Source of the DNA: Streptococcus hillyeri
GTDB lineage: Bacteria; Bacillota; Bacilli; Lactobacillales; Streptococcaceae
Length of the DNA: 64,000 nucleotides
Assembly: GCF_003686955.1 (NCBI RefSeq)
Contig: NZ_RCVM01000006.1
Coordinates: forward strand, 1-64,000
Direction: 5' to 3'
The position numbers were made by a program, and so were the translations under genes. Below, in pieces: positions 8,738 to 17,931 of this stretch. Each line of letters begins with the position of its first letter. Position 1 is the first letter of the stretch. Under the pieces are notes generated by a model. The model searched no databases, was not told the origin of the DNA, and worked only from the letters and a program-made list of their open reading frames with translations.

Positions 8738-9232
8738 ATGTTGATTATTAACTATTTTATTCTTGCGGTGATGGTGTCTTTAATTCTTTGGATGCTAAAA
8801 GGAAGTCGACAGATATTTCAATTGACCGGTGTCTTTGAGAGGATAATGTTCTGTGTATCTTTTGTTTTAATCAGTTATAGCGTTGGTTTTGTTACTAGCT
8901 ATTGGCTTTCAACGATGTTTCTAGTTATTGTATTGGTTACCTTTGGAATGGCTCTCTTACAGTGGATATTACCTTATTACAGTTTGAATTTGTGGAATCA
9001 TCGTGCTTTAAATCTGTGCCAAACTTTTTTTCACTTAGTTTCATTTTTTTGTATTTGCTACCTTTTTGTCATTATTATGACTTTTGAAGATAAAGTCAAT
9101 GTAGATGGATATAATCATTTGGTTGTTAACCAACTTGCAAAGCAAATTGCTCAGGTGGCAATAACACTCTTTCTGATTATTCAATTGCTACGGTTTATCT
9201 ATGTGATGTTCTTTTTAAAGAAGAAAAATTAA
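8738..9232 (+). CDS. Hypothetical integral membrane protein
   Basis: I do not recognise a named family. The 164 residues contain about four hydrophobic membrane segments: residues about 1-20, 30-70 (two close segments), 85-110 and 130-160, ending in a basic KKKN tail. ATG 8738 is preferred because it follows a purine-rich GAGAAAAGAG stretch and gives a membrane segment right at the N-terminus; a TTG at 8684 would add 18 polar residues. A small membrane protein between pgk and glnR is a recurring streptococcal arrangement, which supports it as a real gene. No function is inferred. Confidence 0.7.
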   Translation: MLIINYFILAVMVSLILWMLKGSRQIFQLTGVFERIMFCVSFVLISYSVGFVTSYWLSTMFLVIVLVTFGMALLQWILPYYSLNLWNHRALNLCQTFFHLVSFFCICYLFVIIMTFEDKVNVDGYNHLVVNQLAKQIAQVAITLFLIIQLLRFIYVMFFLKKKN

Positions 9233-9366
9233 TGCTGTGCAGGGCGTGTGTTTGTGCAAGGAGAAAAAATATGAAATGTCTGTATCAATAATTTTGGGAT
9301 GTTTTGAGAAAGAGGTTGAATTTATTTTATCTAACATATTTATCCCAAAAATCTTCTCGTTCATGT

Positions 9367-9372
9367 TAAAAT
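9367..9372 (+). promoter_or_regulatory. Possible -10 directly before the 9379 gene
   Basis: Extended -10-like TGTTAAAAT with TAAAAT at 9367-9372. No -35 is seen. The start site would fall on or beside ATG 9379, which has no ribosome site. Confidence 0.35.
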
Positions 9373-9378
9373 AATCTT

Positions 9379-9897
9379 ATGTTTAAAAATTATCGTTTTG
9401 ACCCTAAAAAGTTTCGTTTGGGGATGAGGACTTTGAAAACAGGAATATCAGTTTTTTTAGTTATTTTACTGTTTCAATTTTTAGGTTGGGAAGGGACAAA
9501 TATCGCGGCCCTGACGGCAGTTTTCAGCCTACGTGAGGATTTTGGGCAGAGTTTACACTTTGGAAGTTCTCGTATTTTGGGAAATACCATCGGAGGTCTT
9601 TATGCGGTGGCTTTCTTTGTTGTGTCTCAAATTCTTCATGGACAATCGTGGGTTTTCTTGATTTTTGTGCCTATTTGTACCATGCTGACGATTATGACCA
9701 ATGTGGCAATGAATAATAAATCAGGGATTATTGGTGGTGTATCTGCTCTTTTGATTATTACCTTGTCCACTCCATCTGGTGGCCCGATTCAGTATGCAAT
9801 TGTCAGGGTCTTTGAAACCTTTATCGGTGTTTTTATTGCAATTTTGGTCAATGCAGATGTTGACAAAATACGAACTTTAATCCAGAAAAGAAAATAA
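9379..9897 (+). CDS. Aromatic acid exporter-like (FUSC/ArAE_1 type) membrane protein
   Basis: The 172-residue protein resembles the short firmicute ArAE_1 / FUSC-like membrane proteins: FRLGMRTLKTGISVFLVILLFQFLGW, the SLREDFGQSLHFGSSRILGNTIGGL motif, a VPICTMLTIMTNVAMNNKSGIIGG stretch and a C-terminal VRVFETFIGVFIAILVN. It probably spans the membrane four to five times. Family members are presumed exporters of organic acids but the substrate is unknown; the version here lacks a long cytosolic domain. No ribosome site precedes ATG 9379 and the start may be leaderless. It sits just upstream of the glnR promoter. Confidence 0.75.
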   Translation: MFKNYRFDPKKFRLGMRTLKTGISVFLVILLFQFLGWEGTNIAALTAVFSLREDFGQSLHFGSSRILGNTIGGLYAVAFFVVSQILHGQSWVFLIFVPICTMLTIMTNVAMNNKSGIIGGVSALLIITLSTPSGGPIQYAIVRVFETFIGVFIAILVNADVDKIRTLIQKRK

Positions 9898-9907
9898 TTC
9901 AAAATGA

Positions 9908-9924
9908 TGTCACAAAATGTGACA
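9908..9924. promoter_or_regulatory. GlnR operator
   Basis: TGTCACAAAATGTGACA, a perfect match to the known GlnR/TnrA consensus TGTNA-N7-TNACA, 7 bp upstream of the glnR -35. Confidence 0.9.
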
Positions 9925-9931
9925 TAAATAC

Positions 9932-9960
9932 TTGACAGACATTTTTTTAACCCCTATAAT
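9932..9960 (+). promoter_or_regulatory. glnRA promoter
   Basis: Perfect consensus TTGACA (9932-9937), 17-bp spacer, TATAAT (9955-9960). Confidence 0.9.
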
Positions 9961-9983
9961 GTAAGAGTAACAGGAGTATTTTT

Positions 9984-10352
9984 GTGAAAGAAAAAGAACT
10001 AAGGCGAACGTTAGCAGTGTTTCCTATTGGAACCGTTATGAAATTAACGGATTTAACGGCGAGGCAAATTCGCTATTATGAAGATCAAGGTTTAATTTTG
10101 CCTGAACGTACTGAAGGTAATCGGCGCATGTATTCATTAAATGACATGGATCGTCTCTTAGAGATTAAGGATTTCTTGTCTGAAGGACTTAACATGGCGG
10201 CGATTAAGCGTGAGTACGAGGCTAGAAAAACTAAGAGTCAACAGAAAAAAGCTCTAACAGACGCTGATGTTCGACGACTTTTACAGGATGAACTTCGTAC
10301 TCAAGCGGGATTCGGAGCTCCTAGTACGCAATTTGGTGGTATGCGCCTATAG
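9984..10352 (+). CDS. glnR: Nitrogen-regulatory repressor GlnR (MerR family)
   Basis: Represses glutamine-synthetase and related nitrogen genes when glutamine is abundant, binding with feedback-inhibited glutamine synthetase. The 122-residue protein has an N-terminal MerR-type winged helix (FPIGTVMKLTDLTARQIRYYEDQGLILPERTEGNRRMYS), a short coil, and the C-terminal QTQFGGM-like tail (STQFGGMRL) typical of GlnR. The start is GTG 9984 with AGGAG 7 bp upstream. It is autoregulated through the operator at 9908-9924 and leads directly into glnA 32 bp downstream. Confidence 0.96.
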   Translation: MKEKELRRTLAVFPIGTVMKLTDLTARQIRYYEDQGLILPERTEGNRRMYSLNDMDRLLEIKDFLSEGLNMAAIKREYEARKTKSQQKKALTDADVRRLLQDELRTQAGFGAPSTQFGGMRL

Positions 10353-10384
10353 CGCATCAAGATTTATTAAAATGGAGAATTTAA

Positions 10385-11731
10385 ATGACAATCACAGCAG
10401 CTGACATCCGTCGTGAAGTCAAAGAGAAAAATGTCACCTTCCTTCGTTTGATGTTTTCAGATATTCTTGGAGTAATGAAAAACGTCGAAATTCCTGCGAC
10501 TGAAGAGCAGTTGGAAAAAGTGTTATCAAACAAAGCCATGTTTGATGGTTCCTCAATTGAAGGGTTTGTCCGTATTAACGAATCAGACATGTATCTTTAC
10601 CCTGATTTAGATACTTGGACAGTTTTTCCTTGGGGAGATGAAAATGGGGCTGTTGCAGGTCTGATTTGTGACATCTATACAGCTGAAGGTGAGCCATTTG
10701 CTGGGGATCCTCGTGGAAATCTTAAAAAGGCTTTGCGTCACATGGAAAAAGTAGGCTACAAGTCATTTAACCTTGGACCAGAACCAGAATTTTTCCTTTT
10801 CAAATTGGACGAACAAGGAAATCCAACCCTTGAAGTTAATGATAAAGGTGGCTATTTTGACCTTGCTCCGACTGACTTGGCAGATAATACGCGTCGTGAA
10901 ATCGTGAATGTCTTGACGCAAATGGGCTTTGAAGTGGAAGCGAGCCACCATGAAGTGGCGGTTGGTCAGCACGAGATTGATTTCAAATATGCAGATGTCT
11001 TAAAAGCCTGTGATAACATCCAAATTTTCAAGCTCGTTGTTAAAACCATTGCTCGTAAACATGGGCTCTATGCGACCTTTATGGCGAAACCGAAATATGG
11101 TATTGCAGGTAGTGGGATGCACTGTAACATGTCTCTCTTTAATGATAAAGGAGAGAATGCCTTCTTTGATCCAGAAGATCCACGCGGAATGCAATTGTCA
11201 GAGGATGCTTATTATTTCCTAGGTGGTTTGATGAAACACGCCTACAACTATACGGCTATCATTAATCCAACTGTAAACTCATATAAGCGTTTGGTTCCAG
11301 GCTTTGAAGCGCCAGTTTACATTGCATGGGCTGGTCGTAACCGTTCACCGCTGATTCGTGTTCCAGCTTCACGTGGAATGGGAACGCGTTTGGAGCTTCG
11401 TTCGGTTGACCCAATGGCTAATCCCTATCTTGCCCTTGCGGTTCTCTTAGAGGCTGGACTTGATGGTATTGAAAATAAAATTGAAGCACCAGCTCCGATT
11501 GAAACAAATATTTATGCGATGTCTGCTGAAGAGCGTAGAGAAGCAGGTATTATTGATTTACCTTCTACGTTACACAATGCACTTAAAGCTTTACAAGAAG
11601 ATGATGTTGTGAGAGCAGCTCTTGGTGATCATATTTACTACAACTTCCTAGAAGCTAAACGTATAGAATGGGCATCATACGCAACCTTTGTTTCACAATG
11701 GGAAATTGATAATTACCTTGATATTTATTAA
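10385..11731 (+). CDS. glnA: Glutamine synthetase, type I
   Basis: Makes glutamine from glutamate, ammonia and ATP. The 448 residues fit the shorter GSI-alpha form of Gram-positives. Visible landmarks are the DGSSIEGF motif with the start of the metal site, GPEPEFFLF, the [12 protein letters not shown] segment, the ATP-binding [16 protein letters not shown], and NRSPLIRVP. No adenylylation-loop tyrosine signature of the Gram-negative type was identified; control is expected through GlnR and feedback. A GGAG ribosome site precedes the ATG. The stop codon abuts the family-A repeat. Confidence 0.97.
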   Translation: MTITAADIRREVKEKNVTFLRLMFSDILGVMKNVEIPATEEQLEKVLSNKAMFDGSSIEGFVRINESDMYLYPDLDTWTVFPWGDENGAVAGLICDIYTAEGEPFAGDPRGNLKKALRHMEKVGYKSFNLGPEPEFFLFKLDEQGNPTLEVNDKGGYFDLAPTDLADNTRREIVNVLTQMGFEVEASHHEVAVGQHEIDFKYADVLKACDNIQIFKLVVKTIARKHGLYATFMAKPKYGIAGSGMHCNMSLFNDKGENAFFDPEDPRGMQLSEDAYYFLGGLMKHAYNYTAIINPTVNSYKRLVPGFEAPVYIAWAGRNRSPLIRVPASRGMGTRLELRSVDPMANPYLALAVLLEAGLDGIENKIEAPAPIETNIYAMSAEERREAGIIDLPSTLHNALKALQEDDVVRAALGDHIYYNFLEAKRIEWASYATFVSQWEIDNYLDIY

Positions 11732-12175
11732 TGCTCATTCAAAATCAAAATTAGCATTTTAGAATCTCTAATATCATTGAGAGCGTAGCGAGAAAAAATG
11801 TCTCTTTCGTTATAGTGGTATTCTTATTAGTGAAACTGTCCAGTGGACAGCTGCAGCCCAAGCTTAGAAATCAAAGAGCGAGGGCAATTGGCTTGATAAG
11901 AACGGATTTTTGGGAGAACTACAGAAATTGAAAGTCAATTTCGTAGTAGTTCCCCGCAAGGATGATTAGGTTGGACGCTGTTGAGTAGTCAACAAGTACA
12001 TCCAATCATCTACTGAGAAAAGTAGGTTCAAATCTAGCAATGAAACTCCAAAGGAGGTTTTTGATGTTGACTTTGTCAACTCTATTTCCCACCTCAAAAG
12101 ATCTCCCAGACCTTTGGAGCGTCCGCACTTTTAAGAAAGAAACAAAAAGTAATTTTTGAATTTGGTTAAGTATAA
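11732..12175 (+). repeat. Hairpin-chain intergenic repeat, near-full copy A1
   Basis: About 440 bp without a supported gene, made of successive short hairpins: 11836-11850 (CTGTCC/GGACAG), 11911-11955 (long stem around GAAATTG/CAATTTC), 11980-11993 (GTTGA/TCAAC) enclosed by GATGATT 11961-11967 / AATCATC 12004-12010, 12043-12060, 12066-12080 (GTTGAC/GTCAAC) and 12097-12115. It opens with ATTCAAAATCAAAATTAGCA and closes with AGAAACAAAAAGTAATTTTTG. The same element occurs inverted at 44017-44467 and in part at 8230, 20092, 40373, 46789 and 47372. Confidence 0.8.
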
Positions 12176-12180
12176 AAAAT

Positions 12181-12208
12181 AAAAGCTCTCTATGACGGAG
12201 AGCTTTTT
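12181..12208. terminator. Bidirectional terminator
   Basis: AAAAGCTCTC (12181-12190) / GAGAGCTTTT (12198-12207), loop of 7, T-run on + and A-run on the other side. It lies between glnA plus its repeat and rnjA. Confidence 0.85.
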
Positions 12209-12214
12209 GAGCGT

Positions 12215-12241
12215 GAAAAAACCGAGTTCGTAAGAACTCGG
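12215..12241 (-). terminator. rnjA terminator
   Basis: CCGAGTTC (12222-12229) / GAACTCGG (12234-12241) with a GTAA loop, followed on the minus strand by a T-run. It lies 7 bp after the rnjA stop. Confidence 0.85.
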
Positions 12242-12248
12242 AAATAGT

Positions 12249-13928
12249 CTATTCATCGGGTGTTAAAATCATCGGAATGATAATTGGTTCACGCTCTGTT
12301 TTTTCGTACAGGAATGGACGGAGAGCATTGACCGCAGCGCCACTAACGGTTTGAACGCTAGCGTCTTTATTCTTAAGTGCGATACGAATAGCATTAAATA
12401 GCACGCGTTGGCTCTCGCGGATAAGGTCGCCAGATTCACGCATGTAAATAAAGCCGCGACTGAGAATATCTGGACCAGCCAATATCATTTTTGAATTGAA
12501 ATCAACGGTAGCAACTGCTAGTACGACACCATCGTCAGATAAATCTTTACGGTCACGAAGGACTGCAGCGCCGATTTCACCGATACGGTTTCCGTCTACA
12601 TAAACGTCTTGCGCGTTGAATTTTCCAGCCATACGAGCTGAATCTTTAGTCAGAGCAAGTACGTCACCATTTTCCATGATGAAAATATTTTCTTTAGGAA
12701 CGCCGGTATCAACTGCTAGTCCGGCATGGACTTTTTGCATGCGGTATTCACCGTGTACTGGCATAAAGAATTTTGGCTTCATCAGGCGGAGCATGAGTTT
12801 TTGTTCTTGTTGTCCACCGTGTCCAGAAGTATGGATGTTATTGATTTTACCGTGAATAACTTCGACACCAGCTTCTTGAATGGTGTTGATGAGTTTGTTA
12901 ACGCTAGTTGTGTTTCCTGGAATTGGACTTGATGAGAAAATAACGGTATCACCTGGTTGCAAGGTCACTTGACGGTGCATACCGTTAGCAATACGTGCTA
13001 GCGCAGCCATGGATTCCCCTTGAGAACCTGTACACATAATGAGGATTTCACTAGCGTGGTAGTTTTTCATCTCGCTAGGGTCAATGATTGTACCTTTTGG
13101 GACTTTGATGTAGCCAAGCTCAACACCGTTGATGATGGCTTTTTCCATAGAGCGACCAAAGACAACAATTTTACGCCCGGTTTTAACAGCAGCTTCTGCA
13201 GCCTGTTGGAGACGGAAAATATTTGAAGCGAAGGAAGCGAAAATGATACGTCCATCAATACCTTCGATAATTTTCATGATTGATTGCCCAACGACTTTTT
13301 CAGAATTGGTAAAAGTTGGCACCTCAGCATTTGTAGAGTCTGACAACAGACAGAGGACACCTGACTCACCAAGTGCTGCCATGCGGTGTAAATCAGCTGG
13401 TTCCCCTACAGGAGTGAAGTCAAATTTGAAATCTCCCGTACAAACTACCTTACCCTGAGGAGTGTGGATAACAATACCTAGTGGTTCTGGGATTGAGTGA
13501 GTTGTGCGGAAAAAGGTTACGCTGAGATTTTTAAAGGTTAACTCAGTGTTGTGATTGATTTCGTGAAGAGTCGCATCTCGAAGTAAGCCGTGTTCTTCCA
13601 GTTTACCTTTAATTAATGCAAGAGCAAGTGGTCCAGCGTAAATTGGGACATTAGCTTGCTTGAGCAAGAATGGGATACCGCCGATATGGTCTTCGTGCCC
13701 GTGAGTAATCACCAAGGCTTTAACACGGTTTAAGTTTTCAACGATGTAAGAGTAGTCTGGGATAACGTAGTCGATGCCAAGTAAATCATCTTCTGGGAAT
13801 TTAATACCAGCATCTACGATAATAATCTCGTTTTGATATTCAATACCGTAAGTATTTTTTCCGATTTCACCTAAACCACCAATCGCATAAACCCCAACCT
13901 CATGTGGTTTTAGATTGATATTAGACAT
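12249..13928 (-). CDS. rnjA: Ribonuclease J1
   Basis: Dual 5'-exo/endoribonuclease of the metallo-beta-lactamase/beta-CASP fold, central to mRNA decay and rRNA maturation. The 559 residues carry the metal motif [10 protein letters not shown] with His76, His78, Asp80 and His81, further sites CTGDFKFDF and LLSDSTNAE, and the beta-CASP block including HTSGHG and MPVHGEYRM. Its length fits J1. It is translated with the upstream rpoY: the rpoY stop is 2 bp from this start. This rpoY-rnjA pairing is characteristic of Firmicutes. Confidence 0.96.
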   Translation of the reverse strand: MSNINLKPHEVGVYAIGGLGEIGKNTYGIEYQNEIIIVDAGIKFPEDDLLGIDYVIPDYSYIVENLNRVKALVITHGHEDHIGGIPFLLKQANVPIYAGPLALALIKGKLEEHGLLRDATLHEINHNTELTFKNLSVTFFRTTHSIPEPLGIVIHTPQGKVVCTGDFKFDFTPVGEPADLHRMAALGESGVLCLLSDSTNAEVPTFTNSEKVVGQSIMKIIEGIDGRIIFASFASNIFRLQQAAEAAVKTGRKIVVFGRSMEKAIINGVELGYIKVPKGTIIDPSEMKNYHASEILIMCTGSQGESMAALARIANGMHRQVTLQPGDTVIFSSSPIPGNTTSVNKLINTIQEAGVEVIHGKINNIHTSGHGGQQEQKLMLRLMKPKFFMPVHGEYRMQKVHAGLAVDTGVPKENIFIMENGDVLALTKDSARMAGKFNAQDVYVDGNRIGEIGAAVLRDRKDLSDDGVVLAVATVDFNSKMILAGPDILSRGFIYMRESGDLIRESQRVLFNAIRIALKNKDASVQTVSGAAVNALRPFLYEKTEREPIIIPMILTPDE

Positions 13929-13929
13929 A

Positions 13930-14160
13930 TTAAAGCTCCGTTAAGTTGAATACGCCAGTTTCTTTTTCGTAGGCAAGTGATTTATCATCCAAGAGTTGGA
14001 TGTGCTCAATATTATAAGCAGTTTTTTCTTCAACTAGCTTACGGGCTTTGATGCGTCCTTCCAGTTCTGTTTGAGCATCAATCTCTAAATAGAGAGATTT
14101 AGTCGTCTCACGACGAGGGCTACGGTTTTTGGTTTCTTGATAAAATACTTTATAAATCAT
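13930..14160 (-). CDS. rpoY: RNA polymerase epsilon subunit
   Basis: Small accessory subunit of Firmicute RNA polymerase (formerly DUF1447/YkzG). ATG 14160 gives 76 residues beginning [22 protein letters not shown], of the family's usual size, with AAGGAAA upstream; a longer frame from 14208 has no ribosome site. It is the first gene of the rpoY-rnjA operon. Confidence 0.93.
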   Translation of the reverse strand: MIYKVFYQETKNRSPRRETTKSLYLEIDAQTELEGRIKARKLVEEKTAYNIEHIQLLDDKSLAYEKETGVFNLTEL

Positions 14161-14283
14161 TAGATTTCCTTTCTTTTGAGCGGGCTGACTGTGCAAAAAG
14201 CCTTCCAAAACTAGCCTTGTTTTGAATGATTTTTATGTTAAGATCAGTCTAATCAATTTTTACCCGAGTTTACAATTATTATA

Positions 14284-14312
14284 ATTATATCATAAAGTCT
14301 GTTTTGAGTAAA
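14284..14312 (-). promoter_or_regulatory. rpoY-rnjA promoter
   Basis: Minus-strand extended -10 TGATATAAT (TATAAT 14289-14284) and -35-like TTTACT (14312-14307), 17 bp apart. Divergent from tsaB. Confidence 0.55.
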
Positions 14313-14356
14313 AAAATCAATTGAAAATCTTTGCAAAGGTTCGTATTTGTGATTTA

Positions 14357-14365
14357 TGGTATAAT
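14357..14365 (+). promoter_or_regulatory. tsaB extended -10
   Basis: TGGTATAAT with TATAAT at 14360-14365, about 30 bp before the start; -35 not evident. Confidence 0.55.
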
Positions 14366-14393
14366 TGAAAAAGATTATATCAAAGGAAGAACA

Positions 14394-15074
14394 ATGAAAG
14401 TATTAGCATTTGATACCTCAAGTACAGCATTATCGGTCGCTCTTTTAAATGGCGACAAGGTAATGGCAGAACAAACACTTAATATCAAAAAAAATCATAG
14501 CATTAGCTTGATGCCAACAATTGATTTTCTGATGAAGCAACTTGATTGGGTGCCAACTGACTTGGATCGTATTGCCGTTGCACAAGGACCAGGATCTTAC
14601 ACTGGGCTTCGTGTGTCTGTAGCAACGGCAAAGACAATGGCTTACACACTTGATATTGATTTGGTCGGTGTGTCAAGTCTACAAGCGCTGTGCCCCAAAA
14701 TAGAAGGCTTAGTAGTTCCTGTAATGGATGCTCGTCGGAATAACGTTTATGCTGGTTTTTATGAAAATGGCAGAGCAGTACAACAAGATTGTCACATCAA
14801 TTTTACAACACTTTTAGATCAGCTAAAAGATATGGCTCAAGTGACTTTTGTTGGTGAAGTGGAAGCATTTCGAAGCCAAATTGTTGAAGCTCTGCCAAAT
14901 GCGAGTATTCAACCGACCTTGCCATCGGCTACGACGATTGGAAAAATTGGTCAATCTTTATCGCCAGTTTCAGCGCATGCTTTTGTCCCAGAATATCTGA
15001 AAAAAGTAGAAGCAGAGGAAAATTGGCTTAAAACGAATCAAGAAGTTGAGACAACTTATATTAAGCGAGTGTAA
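14394..15074 (+). CDS. tsaB: tRNA t6A biosynthesis protein TsaB
   Basis: Scaffold subunit of the TsaBDE complex that adds threonylcarbamoyl to A37 of ANN-decoding tRNAs. ATG 14394 has AAAGGAAG upstream and gives 226 residues beginning MKVLAFDTSSTALSVAL, the ASKHA-fold opening typical of TsaB. GPGSYTGLRVSVATAK and the VVPVMDARRNNVYAG region also match the family. It starts a three-gene run with rimI and tsaD, a common Firmicute arrangement; rimI begins 2 bases after its stop. Confidence 0.94.
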   Translation: MKVLAFDTSSTALSVALLNGDKVMAEQTLNIKKNHSISLMPTIDFLMKQLDWVPTDLDRIAVAQGPGSYTGLRVSVATAKTMAYTLDIDLVGVSSLQALCPKIEGLVVPVMDARRNNVYAGFYENGRAVQQDCHINFTTLLDQLKDMAQVTFVGEVEAFRSQIVEALPNASIQPTLPSATTIGKIGQSLSPVSAHAFVPEYLKKVEAEENWLKTNQEVETTYIKRV

Positions 15075-15075
15075 G

Positions 15076-15483
15076 ATGAGAGATAGGGCAAGTGAAATTT
15101 TCGAGGTTTTAACAGACGTCTATGGAACTTCTCCTTGGAATCTCGAACAGATTATTACTGACTTAGAACAGGAAAATACGGATTATTTTTTTGAATACAT
15201 GAACGGTCAGCTTGGCGGTTTTTTATCTATTCAAAATCTAGTTGGAGAGCTAGAAATTACCAATATTGCAGTGCGAAAAGAATATCAAGGTCAAGGAGTT
15301 GCAAAACGCTTGATGGAACAGTTGGACGAACGTTCTGAAACTGTTTTTTTGGAAGTGAGAGAAAGTAATTTACCCGCGCAGGCTTTGTATCAGAAATACC
15401 ATTTTGAAATGATTGGACGTCGTAAAGAGTATTATCACAATCCGATTGAAGATGCGATTTTAATGAGAAGAGAAAGGAAATAA
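15076..15483 (+). CDS. rimI: Ribosomal protein alanine N-acetyltransferase RimI
   Basis: GNAT-fold acetyltransferase; the family acetylates the N-terminus of ribosomal protein S18. The acetyl-CoA motif A is clear as VRKEYQGQGVAKRLME, with ITNIAV before it and the late LEVRESNLPAQALYQKYHFEMIGRRKEYY segment that marks RimI. ATG 15076 gives 135 residues and sits immediately after the tsaB stop; no strong ribosome site is visible, so translational coupling to tsaB is likely. Confidence 0.9.
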   Translation: MRDRASEIFEVLTDVYGTSPWNLEQIITDLEQENTDYFFEYMNGQLGGFLSIQNLVGELEITNIAVRKEYQGQGVAKRLMEQLDERSETVFLEVRESNLPAQALYQKYHFEMIGRRKEYYHNPIEDAILMRRERK

Positions 15484-15517
15484 CGAGGGAATCTGAGAGA
15501 TTCTTCTTGCTTAAATT

Positions 15518-16525
15518 ATGACAGATAGATATATTTTAGCCATTGAGTCCTCTTGTGATGAGACGAGTGTGGCAATTGTCAAAAATGATAAAGAATTATT
15601 AACCAATATTATTGCCAGTCAGGTTGAGAGTCATAAACGGTTTGGTGGTGTGGTACCTGAAGTTGCCAGCCGTCATCATGTTGAAGTGATTACAACTTGT
15701 ATTGCGGATGCTTTGACAGAGGCAGGTATCGAACCCAAAGACTTGTCGGCGGTGGCGGTAACCTATGGTCCAGGGTTGGTAGGAGCTCTCTTGGTTGGTA
15801 TGGCTGCGGCAAAGGCTTTTGCGTGGGCTCACAATCTCCCGCTAATCCCTGTTAATCACATGGCAGGGCATCTGATGGCTGCGAATCAGACGCAGGAACT
15901 CCAATATCCCTTGATGGCGCTTTTGGTCAGTGGTGGCCACACGGAGTTGGTTTACGTGGAAAAAGCTGGCGCATATGAAATTGTCGGTGAAACCAGAGAT
16001 GATGCAGTTGGTGAGGCCTATGACAAGGTCGGCCGTGTTATGGGCTTGACCTATCCAGCAGGTCGTGAAATCGATGAGTTGGCACACAAAGGTCAAGATG
16101 TTTACAATTTCCCACGAGCAATGATTAAAGAAGATCACCTAGAATTTTCGTTTTCTGGTCTGAAATCAGCTTTTATCAATCTCCATCATAATGCTGCTCA
16201 AAAAGGAGAAACGTTAGTAACAGAAGATTTATGTGCCTCTTTTCAAGAAGCAGTGCTAGACATTTTATTGGCAAAAACGAAAAAAGCTTTAGAACGTTAT
16301 CCTGTTAGGCAGTTGGTTGTTGCAGGCGGTGTGGCGGCTAATCGAGGACTTAGAGAGCGATTGGCGAAAGAAATTACTGATATCGATGTCGTTATTCCTC
16401 CGCTTCGTCTCTGTGGTGATAATGCAGGAATGATTGCCTTAGCAAGCGTTGTTGAATATGAAAACGGACATTTTGCTGACTTATCTCTTAACGCCAAACC
16501 AAGCCTTGCTTTTCCCACAAAATAA
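15518..16525 (+). CDS. tsaD: tRNA N6-adenosine threonylcarbamoyltransferase TsaD
   Basis: Transfers the threonylcarbamoyl group to A37 of tRNA. The 335 residues show the opening [16 protein letters not shown], the metal-binding HMAGH (His114 and His118), [24 protein letters not shown] and the C-terminal CGDNAGMIA. It is encoded 35 bp after rimI and would form TsaBD(E) with TsaB; TsaC and TsaE are outside the window. There is no terminator within the three-gene run, so an operon is likely. Confidence 0.96.
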   Translation: MTDRYILAIESSCDETSVAIVKNDKELLTNIIASQVESHKRFGGVVPEVASRHHVEVITTCIADALTEAGIEPKDLSAVAVTYGPGLVGALLVGMAAAKAFAWAHNLPLIPVNHMAGHLMAANQTQELQYPLMALLVSGGHTELVYVEKAGAYEIVGETRDDAVGEAYDKVGRVMGLTYPAGREIDELAHKGQDVYNFPRAMIKEDHLEFSFSGLKSAFINLHHNAAQKGETLVTEDLCASFQEAVLDILLAKTKKALERYPVRQLVVAGGVAANRGLRERLAKEITDIDVVIPPLRLCGDNAGMIALASVVEYENGHFADLSLNAKPSLAFPTK

Positions 16526-16558
16526 AGCGAAATAAAATGATTTTCTAAGAAAAAATAG

Positions 16559-16587
16559 TTGACTTAAAGTACCGTATTTGATATTAT
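16559..16587 (+). promoter_or_regulatory. rpsL-rpsG promoter
   Basis: TTGACT (16559-16564), 17-bp spacer, TATTAT (16582-16587). It yields a leader of about 130 nt before rpsL. Confidence 0.75.
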
Positions 16588-16727
16588 ATTAGACGGTACT
16601 TTTTACTTTTGGTCTCTCAAAAGTGTACAGAGACGTGCTGACAAATGTTGCAAAAGTACACACAGGATTGAGGTTGTCACCAAACGCTCTTTCCAACCAG
16701 AATTAAAAAAACACAGGAGAAATGTAG

Positions 16728-17147
16728 ATGCCTACTATCAACCAATTGGTACGTAAACCACGTCAATCAAAAGTTGAAAAATCTAAATCACCAGCACTTA
16801 ACGTTGGTTACAACAGTCACCGTAAAGTTCAAACAAACGTTTCTGCACCACAAAAACGTGGTGTTGCAACACGTGTTGGAACAATGACACCTAAAAAACC
16901 TAACTCAGCCCTTCGTAAATTTGCCCGTGTACGTTTGAGCAACCTTATCGAAGTTACTGCATACATCCCAGGTATCGGACACAACTTGCAAGAGCACAGT
17001 GTTGTTCTTATCCGTGGTGGACGTGTAAAAGACCTTCCAGGGGTACGTTACCACATCGTTCGTGGTGCACTTGATACTGCAGGTGTTGCTGATCGTAAAC
17101 AAAGCCGTTCTAAATACGGTGCTAAACGCCCTAAAGGCGCTAAATAA
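16728..17147 (+). CDS. rpsL: 30S ribosomal protein S12
   Basis: Decoding-centre protein of the small subunit. The 139 residues include [11 protein letters not shown] and [12 protein letters not shown]; both lysines whose mutation usually gives streptomycin resistance are present in wild-type form. Encoded with rpsG 18 bp downstream, with the ribosome site AGGAG before the ATG. Codon use is highly biased. Confidence 0.98.
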   Translation: MPTINQLVRKPRQSKVEKSKSPALNVGYNSHRKVQTNVSAPQKRGVATRVGTMTPKKPNSALRKFARVRLSNLIEVTAYIPGIGHNLQEHSVVLIRGGRVKDLPGVRYHIVRGALDTAGVADRKQSRSKYGAKRPKGAK

Positions 17148-17165
17148 GGAAGGGAGATAAGATAA

Positions 17166-17636
17166 ATGAGTCGTAAAAACCGTGCTCCAAAACGTGAAGT
17201 TTTGCCAGATCCATTATATAATTCTAAACTTGTAACACGTCTTATCAACCGTGTTATGCTTGACGGTAAACGTGGTACTGCTGCGTCAATCGTTTACGGT
17301 GCTTTTGAAACAATCAAAGAAGCTACTGGTAATGATGCAAACGAAGTATTCGAAACAGCTATGGAAAACATCATGCCTGTTCTTGAAGTTCGCGCTCGTC
17401 GTGTCGGTGGTTCTAACTACCAAGTCCCAGTTGAAGTTCGTCCAGAGCGTCGTACAACTTTAGGTCTTCGTTGGTTGGTAAACGCATCACGTGCACGTGG
17501 TGAACACACTATGCAAGATCGTCTTGCAAAAGAAATCATGGATGCTGCTAACAACACAGGTGCATCAGTTAAGAAACGTGAAGATACTCACAAAATGGCT
17601 GAAGCTAACCGTGCGTTTGCTCACTTCCGTTGGTAA
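17166..17636 (+). CDS. rpsG: 30S ribosomal protein S7
   Basis: Primary 16S rRNA-binding protein that nucleates assembly of the 30S head. The 156 residues match S7: [20 protein letters not shown], the [25 protein letters not shown] core, and [12 protein letters not shown]. It follows rpsL in the conserved str order. A 295-bp gap separates it from fusA (described separately). Confidence 0.98.
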   Translation: MSRKNRAPKREVLPDPLYNSKLVTRLINRVMLDGKRGTAASIVYGAFETIKEATGNDANEVFETAMENIMPVLEVRARRVGGSNYQVPVEVRPERRTTLGLRWLVNASRARGEHTMQDRLAKEIMDAANNTGASVKKREDTHKMAEANRAFAHFRW

Positions 17637-17848
17637 GATAGGATATTTTAGCGTTAAACAAATACTAGCCAAAATAGGGAAATTGACGCAGGAATCTCAG
17701 TTTCTAGGAAATTTTATCTTCTTGGCAGACATTTGTAGCTAAAATTCAACTAAGAACAGGATGCGAGGGCGTCAAGAAAAGTCTAGGAAGATTTATCTTT
17801 TTGACCGTTCGCTCTCAAGTCGAGTTCAATTTAACGCATAAACGTTAA
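17637..17848 (+). other. Structured rpsG-fusA intergenic region, no gene
   Basis: No coding sequence is supported. TCTAGGAAATTTTATCTTCTTG near 17699 is loosely repeated as TCTAGGAAGATTTATCTTTTTG near 17782. GCGTTAAA (17651-17658) is perfectly complementary to TTTAACGC (17830-17837), so the region could fold into one closed RNA domain ahead of the terminator. Confidence 0.4.
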
Positions 17849-17878
17849 AACGGGTGGGCCTCTGCCTATCCGTTTTTG
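17849..17878 (+). terminator. Terminator before fusA
   Basis: Eleven-pair stem AACGGGTGGGC (17849-17859) / GCCTATCCGTT (17864-17874), two pairs being G-T, CTCT loop, then TTTGTT. It would end the rpsL-rpsG transcript. Confidence 0.8.
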
Positions 17879-17886
17879 TTAAAATA

Positions 17887-17895
17887 TGCTATAAT
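17887..17895 (+). promoter_or_regulatory. fusA extended -10 promoter
   Basis: TGCTATAAT, TATAAT at 17890-17895, directly after the terminator; -35 not evident. fusA therefore seems to have its own promoter. Confidence 0.65.
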
Positions 17896-17931
17896 AAAAC
17901 GTAAACAAATTTTTATAGGAGAAATAACCTA

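Noticed and set aside
17491..17742. Plus-strand frame running from within rpsG into the rpsG-fusA gap
   Set aside because: It starts inside rpsG in another frame, without a ribosome site, and reads as low-complexity Leu/Lys.
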